The notes: generated from the letters alone by a model not told the origin. A DNA stretch of 64,000 nucleotides from Anaerolineaceae bacterium (GCA_020634165.1 JACKCF010000001.1:1302001-1366000), one strand, 5' to 3'. Shown: positions 33,514 to 43,124, counted from the stretch's first letter. Program-made: numbers and translations.

Positions 33514-34413
33514 ATGCTTCAAATCGGCGACATCACAATTCACCTGATTAATGATGTAACTGCCTATGTTGACCCTGGTGGTGCGTTCGGATTGGTTCCC
33601 CGTGCGCTTTACAGTCGCTATCTGATGCCCGACGAGCGCAACTTCATTCCGATGTGTCACCTTAGCCTGCTTGTGCAGGCCGAGGGCCGCAACATCGTGA
33701 TTGATACAGGCTTCGGAACCAAGAATATGAAACTTGCGGCCCGTCTGATGAGTGTTCGCCCCGATGCCATGAATGGACTCATGCGTGGCCTGGATGCGCT
33801 TAACGTCACGCCGCAAGACATCGACCTTGTGATTGATACACATCTGCACAGCGATCACTGCGGTGGCAATACCTACTATGTTGAAGGTGGCAGCGAACCT
33901 GTTGCCGCGTTCCCCAACGCCGAATATGTAGTTCAGCGGCGAGAATACGAAGATGCGCGTCAGCCCAACGAACGTACCCGCGCTACCTACATCGCCGATA
34001 ACTTTGAGCCTTTGGTCACTAGTGGTCAGATGCGTTTGCTTGATAGTGACAGCGACCTCGCACCTGGGATTCGGGGTGTTGTCACGCCTGGTCACACCCC
34101 CGGCCATATGAGCATCATCTTCGAGAGTCAGGGCCAGCATGGGGCATTCATCTGCGATATGGCCAGCTTCGCCGTGCACTTTGAGCGTTTAGGCTGGATG
34201 ACTGCCTACGATGTCGAACCCCTCATCACGTTGGAAACCAAGCGCAAATGGCAGCGCTGGGCACTCGATACTGACGCGACCCTGATCTTTCCTCATGATT
34301 GCAAACGGCCTGTTGGCCAATTAAAAGACGAGGAAGGCGGCAAACCATTCCTCGTCCCATTAGATGTACCTGTTTTCGGCCTCGATGTGGCCGATTTCAA
34401 TGCGCGCTACTGA
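33514..34413 (+). CDS. MBL-fold metallohydrolase
   Basis: 299 residues. The metallo-beta-lactamase fold is shown by VIDTGFG, the zinc motif THLHSDHCGGN, TPGHTPGHMS, the acidic ICDMASF and the final FPHDCKRP. The layout resembles N-acyl homoserine lactonase-like and similar hydrolases, but substrate cannot be assigned. It starts four bases after the adenosine deaminase stop. Its stop codon directly abuts the stop of the convergent gene on the minus strand. Confidence 0.87.
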   Translation: MLQIGDITIHLINDVTAYVDPGGAFGLVPRALYSRYLMPDERNFIPMCHLSLLVQAEGRNIVIDTGFGTKNMKLAARLMSVRPDAMNGLMRGLDALNVTPQDIDLVIDTHLHSDHCGGNTYYVEGGSEPVAAFPNAEYVVQRREYEDARQPNERTRATYIADNFEPLVTSGQMRLLDSDSDLAPGIRGVVTPGHTPGHMSIIFESQGQHGAFICDMASFAVHFERLGWMTAYDVEPLITLETKRKWQRWALDTDATLIFPHDCKRPVGQLKDEEGGKPFLVPLDVPVFGLDVADFNARY

Positions 34414-35442
34414 TTACTGACGTTCCTGCCACTCCGCAATCGCCTGCTGAATAAAAGCCCGTACGTGCGGCTCGGCCACTTCATCGACCGCATCATATGA
34501 CATGCCGTTAACGACGATGCGTACCCCGCCACTCAGCGAGGGCATAATGCCAATCCTCTGCCCATCCATTTCCGGCGTGTAGCGCAGTTTGTGCTGCAAA
34601 TAAGCATCGATGGCATTAGCGATGTTCAGTTCGGGAGGGGCGTCCATCGTGACTTTGGCTTTGCGGAAGGCCCCGCGTGATTCAATGTTGACCTGCTGAT
34701 CGTCGAGCTTGAAGCTTGGCAAATCGCCCGGTAGATGCCCCTCGCGATCAATCGGCGGCGGTGGCGCTGATGAACTGAAGAACATCTCCGGTTCTGGGTC
34801 AGGAATGGCTTCTTCATACTCATCATCATAAACATTGTGCCGTAACTCATCGATCAGGTCCGGCTTTTCTTCAGCGACTGCCTCAACCGGAGCAGGCTTA
34901 GACGATGGTTTGGCTGCCTTGTGGTCGGTCTGCATAATAACGCCGCTGAGTTCGGTCATAATCGACTTAAAAGTTTTCTTCATTTCAGGCTCATCGGCCA
35001 GATTGTAATAGCCGACGCCATCCATCCTGACCAGCAGTTGACCCGTCGCTTCATCGCGCATGACATCGATCAGGGACGTGGCTTTAACAGCTTCGCCACT
35101 GCTAAGTTTGACGTGCCCATTGTTGCTGGCGAGGGCAGGCTCACTGACCATACCATCTAAAAGACTGCCAAGTTCCGGCATATCGATGTCGTCAAGCAGG
35201 TCGCTGGTAAGAGAAACGCGATCATCATTCTCAGCCTGTGCCAGCAAATCAAGCGCACTTGGTGCCCTCACTGCTGAGGTCGTCGTTGTGCTGGTCGTGT
35301 TGCTCATACTGGTTGTATTCGCCTTCATGCGCTTGCGAACCGATCTGATGACCAGATAGGCGATCAGCAACAGCGCCGGAATGAACACATACAGGCTGGC
35401 GATGGGTAAAATTTGTTGAATGAAGCTGCCAAAGTCGATCAT
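34414..35442 (-). CDS. Membrane-anchored protein of unknown function
   Basis: 342 residues. One TM at about 14-34 (ASLYVFIPALLLIAYLVI) is followed by a basic stop-transfer segment and a Thr/Ser-rich stretch, then a long low-complexity acidic/Pro region (about 50-240) and a compact C-terminal domain (about 255-340: LNIANAIDAYLQHKL, GGVRIVVNGMSYD). The N-terminus is probably outside and the bulk cytoplasmic. AAGGAG lies ahead of the ATG and the gene begins nine bases after mutM, so the two are cotranscribed. No family recognised. Confidence 0.65.
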   Translation of the reverse strand: MIDFGSFIQQILPIASLYVFIPALLLIAYLVIRSVRKRMKANTTSMSNTTSTTTTSAVRAPSALDLLAQAENDDRVSLTSDLLDDIDMPELGSLLDGMVSEPALASNNGHVKLSSGEAVKATSLIDVMRDEATGQLLVRMDGVGYYNLADEPEMKKTFKSIMTELSGVIMQTDHKAAKPSSKPAPVEAVAEEKPDLIDELRHNVYDDEYEEAIPDPEPEMFFSSSAPPPPIDREGHLPGDLPSFKLDDQQVNIESRGAFRKAKVTMDAPPELNIANAIDAYLQHKLRYTPEMDGQRIGIMPSLSGGVRIVVNGMSYDAVDEVAEPHVRAFIQQAIAEWQERQ

Positions 35443-35451
35443 AGAGACTCC

Positions 35452-36273
35452 TTATTTTCGTGGCTGGCAGGTCGGGCAAAAATGCGTCCCGCGCTGCGCC
35501 ACTCGGATTTTGGCCATGGTCGTACCACAAACTTTGCATGGCTGACCATCTCGCCCGTAGGCGTAAAAATGCTCCTGTGAATTGCCTTTGTTGCCATCCG
35601 CTTTCCGGTACCAGTTGATGCTGGCGCCTTCATGTTCGACGCCATCTGCCAGCGCGGCACGGATCGTTTCATACAGGCGGCTGATTTCGTCGTCACTCAA
35701 GCTGTCGGATTTGCGCATAGGGTGGATTTTCGCTCGGAACAGGGCTTCATCGGCATAAATATTGCCGATGCCTGCGACGAAGGTCTGGTCCAGCAGCAGC
35801 GCTTTAATGACTTTGCTGCGACCTTCTATCCGTGCTTTCATCACCTCCAGCGTAAAGTCATCTTCCAGCGGTTCCGGTCCCAGCGGTCCGGTGATCGCTT
35901 CCAACTCGTCGGTCAGGTATACCCGCCCGAACTTGCGACTGTCGCTGAACCGCAGTTGCTCGCCTGTATCCAGCCCAAATTTGACGTGTACCCAGCGATC
36001 AGCATCGTGATCGTTGCTCGCGGGTGCGACGTATAAGCGGCCTGTCATTTTAAGGTGGACCAGCAGATACGCATCTTCCAGCTCTATGACGATGTACTTG
36101 GCACGTCGTCCAACAGCTTTGATTGTCTGTCCGACGGCCTGTGCTTCAAACGCTTCTGGTGTGGGCGTACTGATGCTTTTGGGCCAGTCTGTCCACATGC
36201 TGGTGATGGTTTTGCCGACTAAATCCGGTCGAATACCGCGTACAACAGTTTCTACTTCTGGTAACTCAGGCAT
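35452..36273 (-). CDS. mutM: Formamidopyrimidine-DNA glycosylase
   Basis: 273 residues. It removes oxidised purines such as 8-oxoguanine and cleaves the abasic site. The N-terminus is PELPEVETVVRG, with catalytic Pro after Met removal and Glu next to it. The H2TH region holds QTFVAGIGNIYADEALF, and the C-terminal zinc finger is complete (CKVC and CPTC). FPG is about 270-275 residues in the family, so it is full length. Confidence 0.96.
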   Translation of the reverse strand: MPELPEVETVVRGIRPDLVGKTITSMWTDWPKSISTPTPEAFEAQAVGQTIKAVGRRAKYIVIELEDAYLLVHLKMTGRLYVAPASNDHDADRWVHVKFGLDTGEQLRFSDSRKFGRVYLTDELEAITGPLGPEPLEDDFTLEVMKARIEGRSKVIKALLLDQTFVAGIGNIYADEALFRAKIHPMRKSDSLSDDEISRLYETIRAALADGVEHEGASINWYRKADGNKGNSQEHFYAYGRDGQPCKVCGTTMAKIRVAQRGTHFCPTCQPRK

Positions 36274-36318
36274 AGTGTAAGTGTAATCCGTTTTATAGGA
36301 GATTTACGTATAGATGCG

Positions 36319-36346
36319 TTGACAATATCTAAACACATTCTATATA
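36319..36346 (+). promoter_or_regulatory. Upstream promoter of the MFS gene
   Basis: TTGACA (36319-36324), 16 bases, TATATA (36341-36346). Confidence 0.5.
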
Positions 36347-36397
36347 CCGTCATAAGAAGTGGCCAGCCTGGACAGCATCTTTCATACTTTTGTTATA

Positions 36398-36425
36398 TTG
36401 CCAATTACTGAAAATCTGCTACACT
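36398..36425 (+). promoter_or_regulatory. Second promoter of the MFS gene
   Basis: TTGCCA (36398-36403), 16 bases, TACACT (36420-36425). Confidence 0.45.
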
Positions 36426-36574
36426 GGCCTTATCTGAAAGCTTATGACCCCAGAAAACTCCTATGGCCGGCACGTTAGTTCGCAAATAGTCCCAAATTCT
36501 TGAGGTATCCCTGCGACCTGGAACGTGTGCTTAACATGCCCTCGTTTTGTTTCTAATCACATTGCTGATGTCTG

Positions 36575-36599
36575 CGCCGGATGTCCTCCGGTGTTTTTT
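36575..36599 (+). terminator. Terminator-like hairpin in the MFS leader
   Basis: CGCCGGA (36575-36581) pairs with TCCGGTG (36587-36593) around TGTCC, followed by six T. No plus-strand gene lies upstream within 2 kb, so it does not end a gene and probably acts as an attenuator. Confidence 0.65.
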
Positions 36600-36634
36600 G
36601 CGTTTACCCTTGAGCCTGCCTAGGAGAAGCCTAC

Positions 36635-37831
36635 ATGCGGTCAAATATCATCAAAGTTGTCATCATCAACTTTGCGCAACGCTTTCATCTATATATCCAT
36701 GCCTATGCGCTGCTGCTGCAAGGGCGTGGCCTCGATTTGCTGCAAATCAGTACCATAGAATCGGTTGTGATTGGCACCATCTTCCTGATGGAAGTGCCAA
36801 CTGGTGTGATTGCCGACCGAATTGGCCGTAAGTGGTCGATAGCTGCTTCGACCTTTCTGATGATGTGCGCGGAAACGCTGTTCATCTTCGCCCAGGACTA
36901 TGCGCTGTATCTTTTTATTGGGGTATTGACGGGAACAGGCTTTGCCTTCGCATCCGGTGCTGTCGAGTCGATGGTCTATGACAGCCTGCCACCAGATGGG
37001 CGCGAGAATGCCATGAAGCGCGCGATGGGGCTGGTCGGCTCAACAGGTCAGATCGCGTTCTTCATCGCGCCCATTATCGGTGCCATCATCATCGGCGATG
37101 CGACCCCCGAACGCTTTACCGCAGCCATTGTATTGACGGCGTTGTCGCTGTTTCTTGGGTTGCTCGTCAGTTTCACGCTCAAGGAACCGCCTACAGATTG
37201 GGAAGCCGAGAAACCAAATGCCCTTGGTATCCTGCGCAACGGCATCGCAGAGTTGCGTGGTAGCCCTCAGTTGCAGCGCATTGTGATGCTGCTTGTCTTT
37301 ACGATGCCCTTCACAGGTACCCTAATCGGCGTCCTGGCGGCTCCTTACCTGACGCAGAATGGTGTTTCCCCGTTTATGGTGGGTGTGGCACTGTCGGTTG
37401 GCAGCTTGATGGCCGCCTTTACTCAGCGCTATGCCTTCAAGGTCGAGGAGTGGTTGGGCCAGCGCGTGGCGATTACCGTGCTGGTGCTGCTTCCGGGTAT
37501 CCTGTATGGCATACTGGCGATGATCGCTGGACCGATTTGGGCGTGGCTGCTGGTCGTGCTGCTCTATGGCACCAATGATATGAAAGCGCCCTTGTTCTCT
37601 GCCTATCAGAACGCCCTGATCGCCAGCCAGAGCCGAGCGACTGTGTTGTCGCTCATCAACATGATCGTGAGCCTGTTTATCGCGATTGTCGCGCCGATCT
37701 ATGCCGCCATCGCCACCCGCTCGCTGCCCTTGGCCTTTCTCGTGATGGGGAGTGTTATCCTTGTAGCAGGCATTACCTTGCGTGTGGATCGCCTGATGCC
37801 GAAACAGGTTGCTGAAAATTCGATGGACTGA
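36635..37831 (+). CDS. MFS transporter
   Basis: 398 residues with about 12 TM segments in two halves. The loop between TM2 and TM3 carries an MFS signature-like GVIADRIGRKWSI. No TMH sequence identifies the substrate; small-drug or metabolite efflux is typical for this shape. AGGAG lies 8 bases before the ATG. The long leader with a terminator ahead of it suggests induction by relief of attenuation. It is a single-gene unit before dnaE. Confidence 0.87.
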   Translation: MRSNIIKVVIINFAQRFHLYIHAYALLLQGRGLDLLQISTIESVVIGTIFLMEVPTGVIADRIGRKWSIAASTFLMMCAETLFIFAQDYALYLFIGVLTGTGFAFASGAVESMVYDSLPPDGRENAMKRAMGLVGSTGQIAFFIAPIIGAIIIGDATPERFTAAIVLTALSLFLGLLVSFTLKEPPTDWEAEKPNALGILRNGIAELRGSPQLQRIVMLLVFTMPFTGTLIGVLAAPYLTQNGVSPFMVGVALSVGSLMAAFTQRYAFKVEEWLGQRVAITVLVLLPGILYGILAMIAGPIWAWLLVVLLYGTNDMKAPLFSAYQNALIASQSRATVLSLINMIVSLFIAIVAPIYAAIATRSLPLAFLVMGSVILVAGITLRVDRLMPKQVAENSMD

Positions 37832-37863
37832 AACGTACGTTAGGCTTGAGGATTGCATATCAT

Positions 37864-37902
37864 GGGGCTGATGTTGGTGTTTTAACCTGCGCAATCAGCC
37901 CC
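37864..37902 (+). other. Inverted repeat between the MFS gene and dnaE
   Basis: GGGGCTGAT (37864-37872) pairs perfectly with ATCAGCCCC (37894-37902) with a 21-base loop containing TGTTTTAACC. It may be a terminator or part of dnaE regulation. Confidence 0.4.
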
Positions 37903-37908
37903 GGCCCA

Positions 37909-37917
37909 TGCTATACT
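37909..37917 (+). promoter_or_regulatory. Extended -10 promoter for dnaE
   Basis: TGC followed by TATACT (37912-37917), no clear -35; the start would be near 37924, about 60 bases before dnaE. Confidence 0.4.
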
Positions 37918-37983
37918 AGGCATGTACGACATCCGTTCTAAATACCATCCGATAACTTGCCGTATTCAGTCAAACATGGTCCT

Positions 37984-40900
37984 ATGACAAGCGATTTTGT
38001 TCATCTTCACGTGCATACGGAATACTCCCTGCTTGATGGTCAGAGTAAGATCAAAGACCTGATGGCGCGCGCCAAAGAGCTGGATATGCCAGCCGTTGGC
38101 CTGACCGATCATGGTGTCATGTTCGGTGCGATTGATTTCTTCAGAAACGCTCGTAAAAGCGATGTAAGGCCTGTAGTTGGCATGGAAGCTTATCTCGCAC
38201 CGCGCACGCGGTTCGATAAAGACCCGCGCCTGGATAAGCGCCCATACCACATGCTGCTGCTGGCCAAAAACATGACGGGCTATCGTAACTTGCTCAAGCT
38301 GGCCAGCCTCAGCCAGTTGGAAGGCTATTATTACCGCCCCCGCATCGACTGGGACACTATGGCCCAATATGCGGAAGGCGTTATCGCCACCAGTGGTTGC
38401 CTCGCTGCTGAAATTCCGCGCCTGGTGGAAGAGGGCAAAGACGCCGAAGCCCGCGAGAAGATAGGTCAGTATCAGGATACCTTCGGCGCCGACAATTTTT
38501 ATCTGGAAATTCAGCCGCATGATATTGAGCTGCTGCACACGCTCAACAATTGGCTGATCGACTATCGCAAAAGTGGCCACACTGATGTTGGCCTGCTGGC
38601 GACCAATGACATGCACTATGTCCGCGCCGATGATACCGACACTCACGATACATTGCTGTGTATCCAGACGAGTTCGCGTAAGAACGAAACCGACCGCATG
38701 ATGCTGGAACCGCTCGGCAGCTACTACATGAAGAGCGCCCAGGAAATGCGCGCTGCCTTCAAGGGCGTTCCTGAGAATATGATCGTCGAAGGTTTCGCCA
38801 ATTCGCTCAAAATCGCAGAAATGTGCGACGTTGAGCTGGAAAATGATGGCTACCATCTGCCCGTATTTCCGGTTCCTGGTGGCATGGACGAAGGTGTTTA
38901 TCTGCGCTATCTGGTCGAGATGGGCATGAATTGGCGCTATGACGAAAATTGGCGCGATGATTCTGTTCTGAAGGAGCGTGTTGAGCGTGAGCTAGGCATC
39001 ATTGGCAACATGGGCTTCAACACCTACTTCCTGATCGTATGGGACCTGTGCGAATTCGCGCGCCGCGCCGATATCTGGTGGAACGTGCGTGGTTCCGGCG
39101 CAGGGAGTGTGGTGGCTTATAGTCTCGGCATCACCAGCATTGATCCCATCCAGAACAGCCTGCTCTTTGAGCGCTTCCTGAATCCAGGCCGTGTATCCAT
39201 GCCGGATATTGACCTTGACTATCCTGATGATCGCCGTGCGGAAATGATCGCCTATGCTGCCGATAAATATGGCACCGACAAAGTCGCCGCAATTATCACC
39301 TTCGGCACGATGGGGGCGAAGGCGGCTGTCCGTGATGTAGGCCGTGCAATGGATGTTGATCTGGCCAAGATCAACCTCGCTGCCAGCATGATCCCGACTG
39401 AAGCGCGCCAGAAGTCGATTCAGGAATATATCGACATCAATCCTGAACTCAAGCAGCTTTACGAGCGTGATCGGGAAATTAAGCAGGTGATGGACACGGC
39501 CATGAAGCTCCAGGGGATGACGCGCCATGCCTCGACCCATGCGGCTGGTGTTATCATCTCAGATCGGCCACTGGATGAATATATCCCGCTGCACCGCATC
39601 ACTGGCACGGACCCCAGTGGTGGCTCGCTCAAAGCGGTGACGCAGTTCCCGATGGAAACCGCTGAGTCGATTGGCCTACTCAAAGTGGACTTCCTCGGCC
39701 TGTCAACCTTGACCATTCTGCGCAAAGCCTGTGACCTGATTGCCCAGCATCAGGGTATTCGTTATACGATGGCCAATATTCCCTATCGCCATGATGATCC
39801 GCGCCTGACCGACCAACAGGTCGAGATGCTCGACGATGCTTTTGCCATGATGGGACGCGGCGAAACAGTCGGTGTGTTCCAGGTAGAAAGTCCTGGTATG
39901 CAGTCCATGCTGCGCGGTATGCGACCAACCAAATTTGAGAATATCGTCGCGGGTATCTCGCTTTACCGCCCTGGCCCGATGGACTTCATCCCGCACTATA
40001 ACGAACGCCTGCATGGCCGTGAAGAAGTGCCTTATCTGCACAACAAACTGGAGCCGATCCTCAAAGAAACGTTCGGTATCATCGTCTACCAGGAGCAGAT
40101 CATGCAGATTGCAGGTCAGCTCTTTGGCTACGCCCTTGGTGAAGCCGACTTAATGCGTAAGGCCGTGTCTAAGAAGAAAGAAGCCGACCTGCTCAAGCAT
40201 CGCAAAATCTTCCTTGAACGTGGCCCTGAACATGAGGTGGATGAAGAGACAGCCGATAAGATATTTGAGGAAATCAAGTTCTTCGCGAATTACGGCTTCA
40301 ACAAAGCGCATGCATCTGACTACGCCGTCATTACCGTGCAGACAGCCTTCCTCAAATGCCAGTATCCAGAAGAGTACATGACGGCACTGCTGTGCGTTCA
40401 ATTCGATGACAGCGCTAAAGTCGCGACCTTCCTAGAAGAGTGCCGCCGCCTGAATATTCCTATTTTGCCGCCAGATATCAACTACAGTCAGCTAGACTTC
40501 GATATTGAAACCATGCCCGATGGTCGTCGCGGCATCCGCTTTGGCATGGCTGCGATCAAGAACGCGGGTGTGGCTGCGCTGCAACACATCATCGACTGCC
40601 GTAATGAAAACGGGCGTTTTGAATCACTTGAAGATTTCTGCCATCAGGTCGATCTGCGCGCGGTTGGCAAACGCGCCCTGGAAAGCCTCATCAAGGTTGG
40701 TGCCGTGCCGTTTGGTGATCGTGATGCGCTCTACGAAAGCCTGGATCGCATCGTCGGCTTCAGCACAGAGTATCACAAGGCGCAAGAAGTTGGTCAGATG
40801 AGCCTCTTCGGTGGCGATATGGGCGTTGATGAAGAAACGCTGTACATCCCGCCAGCCAAAGACCCCGTGCGCCCCCGCGATATGCTCGGCTGGGAAAAAG

Positions 40901-42012
40901 AGCTGCTCGGCCTATACGTCACAGGGCGTCCGGTAGATCGCCATCGCGACAAGTTCGCCGCCATGAGCAACCTGCATGTGGTCAACGATCTGAAAGCCAA
41001 TGCTGAGGCCATGCACGAAAAGCCCGTGCGCGTCGCCGGAGAAATTGTCTCTCTGCGCAAGATCATCACGCGCACCAATACCCAGATGGCGATTTTGCAG
41101 GTCGAGGACTGGCACGAAACGGCGGGTACTATCGAAGTCGTGCTGTTCCCTCGCACTTGGGACAAAGTGGTCGATTACTTTGAAGAGCATCATCAGCGCC
41201 AACCAGTAGAAAGCGACCTAGTGGTGGTGAATGGTGTCTTTGATATTTCTCGCGGTGATCCACAGATCAAAGCGGACATGGTCGATGACCAGTTCCAGGT
41301 GATGACGCCGGAAGATATCGCTGCACTGGCCGATCAACAGGAGCGTGATTTGGCTTGGCGGCATGAGCCAGATTTGCCTGCTGCCGTCACCAATGCCGAT
41401 GAATCGCCATTCCTGTTTGATGAAGAAACGGGTGAATTGGCCCAGGATGCCCCGGAACCTGAACCTGCGCCAGTGGCAGATGTCGTACCTGCTTCGTATA
41501 GTCCCAATAGCCCCTCGATTGAGCCTCAGTTTGGGGCCAGTGATGAGGTTGTTGAAGAAGACGCTGCTCAGGAGACGGCGGCTAACGGCAGTTCTGCCCA
41601 AAATGGTCACAATAGCCACATTGAAATGACCTTTGATGATGATCCGGCAGATGATGAACCCGCCCCGGCCTGGACCGAAGAAATTCGGTTGGATGATGGC
41701 GACGAAAACCCCTTCGCTGACATCGACAACAGAGGTATGATTCACCGTCATATCACGGTGCAGTTCCCCCGCAGCAATGACGCTGAAAAGGACCGTCGCC
41801 GTCTGCGTCGCCTGCACAACCTGCTGATTAAGTATCCGGGTACGGATACGTTCGACATCAGGTTGACGGGTAAACCACGTGATATTACGATTAGCTACCC
41901 TCAACAGACGACTGGTTTCTGTCAGGACCTCCTGACGGATCTAGAGCGCATCGTCGGTGAGGAAAACGTCATCATTATTGAGGATGAACCGCATATACAA
42001 GATGCGAGTTAA
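37984..42012 (+). CDS. dnaE: DNA polymerase III alpha subunit
   Basis: 1342 residues from ATG 37984; a TTG at 37957 in frame is less likely. Replicative polymerase, family C. The PHP domain opens with HLHVHTEYSLLDG and keeps GLTDHG. The palm contains the catalytic acidic triad in MPDIDLD (residues 406-412), preceded by NVRGSGAGSVVAY. Then come the fingers, a tandem HhH region and an OB domain (about 1000-1090, AGEIVSLRKIIT). After that an acidic Pro/Ala-rich linker (about 1115-1250) leads to a compact C-terminal domain (about 1252-1342, HRHITVQFPRSND). The linker and last domain are longer than in E. coli DnaE. No intein is seen. Confidence 0.97.
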   Translation: MTSDFVHLHVHTEYSLLDGQSKIKDLMARAKELDMPAVGLTDHGVMFGAIDFFRNARKSDVRPVVGMEAYLAPRTRFDKDPRLDKRPYHMLLLAKNMTGYRNLLKLASLSQLEGYYYRPRIDWDTMAQYAEGVIATSGCLAAEIPRLVEEGKDAEAREKIGQYQDTFGADNFYLEIQPHDIELLHTLNNWLIDYRKSGHTDVGLLATNDMHYVRADDTDTHDTLLCIQTSSRKNETDRMMLEPLGSYYMKSAQEMRAAFKGVPENMIVEGFANSLKIAEMCDVELENDGYHLPVFPVPGGMDEGVYLRYLVEMGMNWRYDENWRDDSVLKERVERELGIIGNMGFNTYFLIVWDLCEFARRADIWWNVRGSGAGSVVAYSLGITSIDPIQNSLLFERFLNPGRVSMPDIDLDYPDDRRAEMIAYAADKYGTDKVAAIITFGTMGAKAAVRDVGRAMDVDLAKINLAASMIPTEARQKSIQEYIDINPELKQLYERDREIKQVMDTAMKLQGMTRHASTHAAGVIISDRPLDEYIPLHRITGTDPSGGSLKAVTQFPMETAESIGLLKVDFLGLSTLTILRKACDLIAQHQGIRYTMANIPYRHDDPRLTDQQVEMLDDAFAMMGRGETVGVFQVESPGMQSMLRGMRPTKFENIVAGISLYRPGPMDFIPHYNERLHGREEVPYLHNKLEPILKETFGIIVYQEQIMQIAGQLFGYALGEADLMRKAVSKKKEADLLKHRKIFLERGPEHEVDEETADKIFEEIKFFANYGFNKAHASDYAVITVQTAFLKCQYPEEYMTALLCVQFDDSAKVATFLEECRRLNIPILPPDINYSQLDFDIETMPDGRRGIRFGMAAIKNAGVAALQHIIDCRNENGRFESLEDFCHQVDLRAVGKRALESLIKVGAVPFGDRDALYESLDRIVGFSTEYHKAQEVGQMSLFGGDMGVDEETLYIPPAKDPVRPRDMLGWEKELLGLYVTGRPVDRHRDKFAAMSNLHVVNDLKANAEAMHEKPVRVAGEIVSLRKIITRTNTQMAILQVEDWHETAGTIEVVLFPRTWDKVVDYFEEHHQRQPVESDLVVVNGVFDISRGDPQIKADMVDDQFQVMTPEDIAALADQQERDLAWRHEPDLPAAVTNADESPFLFDEETGELAQDAPEPEPAPVADVVPASYSPNSPSIEPQFGASDEVVEEDAAQETAANGSSAQNGHNSHIEMTFDDDPADDEPAPAWTEEIRLDDGDENPFADIDNRGMIHRHITVQFPRSNDAEKDRRRLRRLHNLLIKYPGTDTFDIRLTGKPRDITISYPQQTTGFCQDLLTDLERIVGEENVIIIEDEPHIQDAS

Positions 42013-42159
42013 TCGCCTATTCTAGTGGCCGATTCTTAACATCTTCTTTACCACAATTCGCTATGATAATGCGGTTTTTGATGTCAGATTCAACAGCGTT
42101 ACAATTATCGCTGGTCCATCGAAGCTGGCTATGTAGAACAGAGGAAACGAGGTGCGCGT

Positions 42160-43122
42160 ATGAAGCGAATCGCCGTGATGACAAGTGGCGGTGATGCGCC
42201 TGGAATGAATGCAGCAATCCGCGCGGTCGTACGTGCCGGGATTGCAGAGGGTGTAGAAGTCTACGGCATTCGCCAAGCCTACCAGGGGTTACTTGCGGGT
42301 GATATGGAACGCCTGACAAGTCGTGAAGTAAGTGGTATTTTGCAGCGCGGTGGCACAATCTTACAGACCGCGCGTAACGAGGAATTCAAGACAGCCCAGG
42401 GGCAGCGTAAAGCCCTGCGCCGACTCAACGAACAGAATATTGAGGGGATCGTTGTCATAGGTGGCGATGGCAGCCTGCGCGGTGCCAACGTACTCAGTCA
42501 ACTTGGTATTCCCACAGTGGGCATCCCGGCCAGCATCGATAATGATATTTATGGGACAGACACCAGCATCGGCGTCGATACAGCATTGAATACCATTCAG
42601 GATGCGCTCGACCGCCTGCGCGATACAGCGACCTCACACAATCGCTGTTTCATCATTGAGGTCATGGGCCGCAATTGTGGGTACCTGGCACTGACAGGTG
42701 GCATCCTCGGCGGGGCTGAGGTTATCATCACCCCAGAAAAGCCGATGGCCATGGAAGAAGTTGCCAGAGAGCTGGAGGAAGCCTATGTGAAGGGCAAGGC
42801 CCATGCGATTGCTATCATCGCGGAAGGGGCACCCTACAAAGTCACAGACTTATCGGAATTCCTGGAAAAGCAGCAGGTCGGCTTTGAAATCCGCCTGACG
42901 ATTCTGGGCCATACCCAGCGCGGTGGCAGTCCATCGGCCTTTGATCGCTTGCTGGCGACGCGCATGGGTGTGGAAGCCGTCCATCGCCTGCTTGCAGGCG
43001 AATCTGGTGTGATGGTCGCCCGCCAGGGCCGTAAGCACACAACCGTGCCACTGGAAGAAGTCACATCACGTATGCGCGAAATCTCTGATGAGTATTTTGA
43101 GCTGGCGGAGTTGCTCCAGTAG
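42160..43122 (+). CDS. pfkA: ATP-dependent 6-phosphofructokinase
   Basis: 320 residues, typical length of bacterial PFK-A. It phosphorylates fructose 6-phosphate in glycolysis. Motifs: MTSGGDAPGMNAAIR at the N-terminus; GGDGS at 101-105, where Gly104 indicates ATP rather than pyrophosphate as donor; catalytic Asp127 in PASIDNDI (the usual Thr is Ser); VMGRNCGYLAL; and GHTQRGGSPSAFDR. GAGG lies seven bases before the ATG. Confidence 0.96.
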   Translation: MKRIAVMTSGGDAPGMNAAIRAVVRAGIAEGVEVYGIRQAYQGLLAGDMERLTSREVSGILQRGGTILQTARNEEFKTAQGQRKALRRLNEQNIEGIVVIGGDGSLRGANVLSQLGIPTVGIPASIDNDIYGTDTSIGVDTALNTIQDALDRLRDTATSHNRCFIIEVMGRNCGYLALTGGILGGAEVIITPEKPMAMEEVARELEEAYVKGKAHAIAIIAEGAPYKVTDLSEFLEKQQVGFEIRLTILGHTQRGGSPSAFDRLLATRMGVEAVHRLLAGESGVMVARQGRKHTTVPLEEVTSRMREISDEYFELAELLQ

Positions 43123-43124
43123 CG

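Larger units (their letters stand above)
36274..36634 (+). other. 361-base region: two promoters and a terminator-like attenuator ahead of the MFS gene
   Basis: The region between divergent mutM and the MFS gene contains two plus-strand promoter matches (36319-36346 and 36398-36425), a six-codon frame MPSFCF (36536-36556) with only a weak ribosome-binding site, and a terminator hairpin with T-run at 36575-36599, all upstream of the MFS start at 36635. The rest shows no element I recognise. Confidence 0.55.

Noticed and set aside
36432..36600. T-box or known riboswitch in the MFS leader
   Set aside because: I see no T-box consensus and no riboswitch core that I recognise; only the terminator and small frame are supported.
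37966..38856. 296-codon minus-strand frame in dnaE
   Set aside because: Antisense to the PHP and palm regions of dnaE, which is clearly the real gene.
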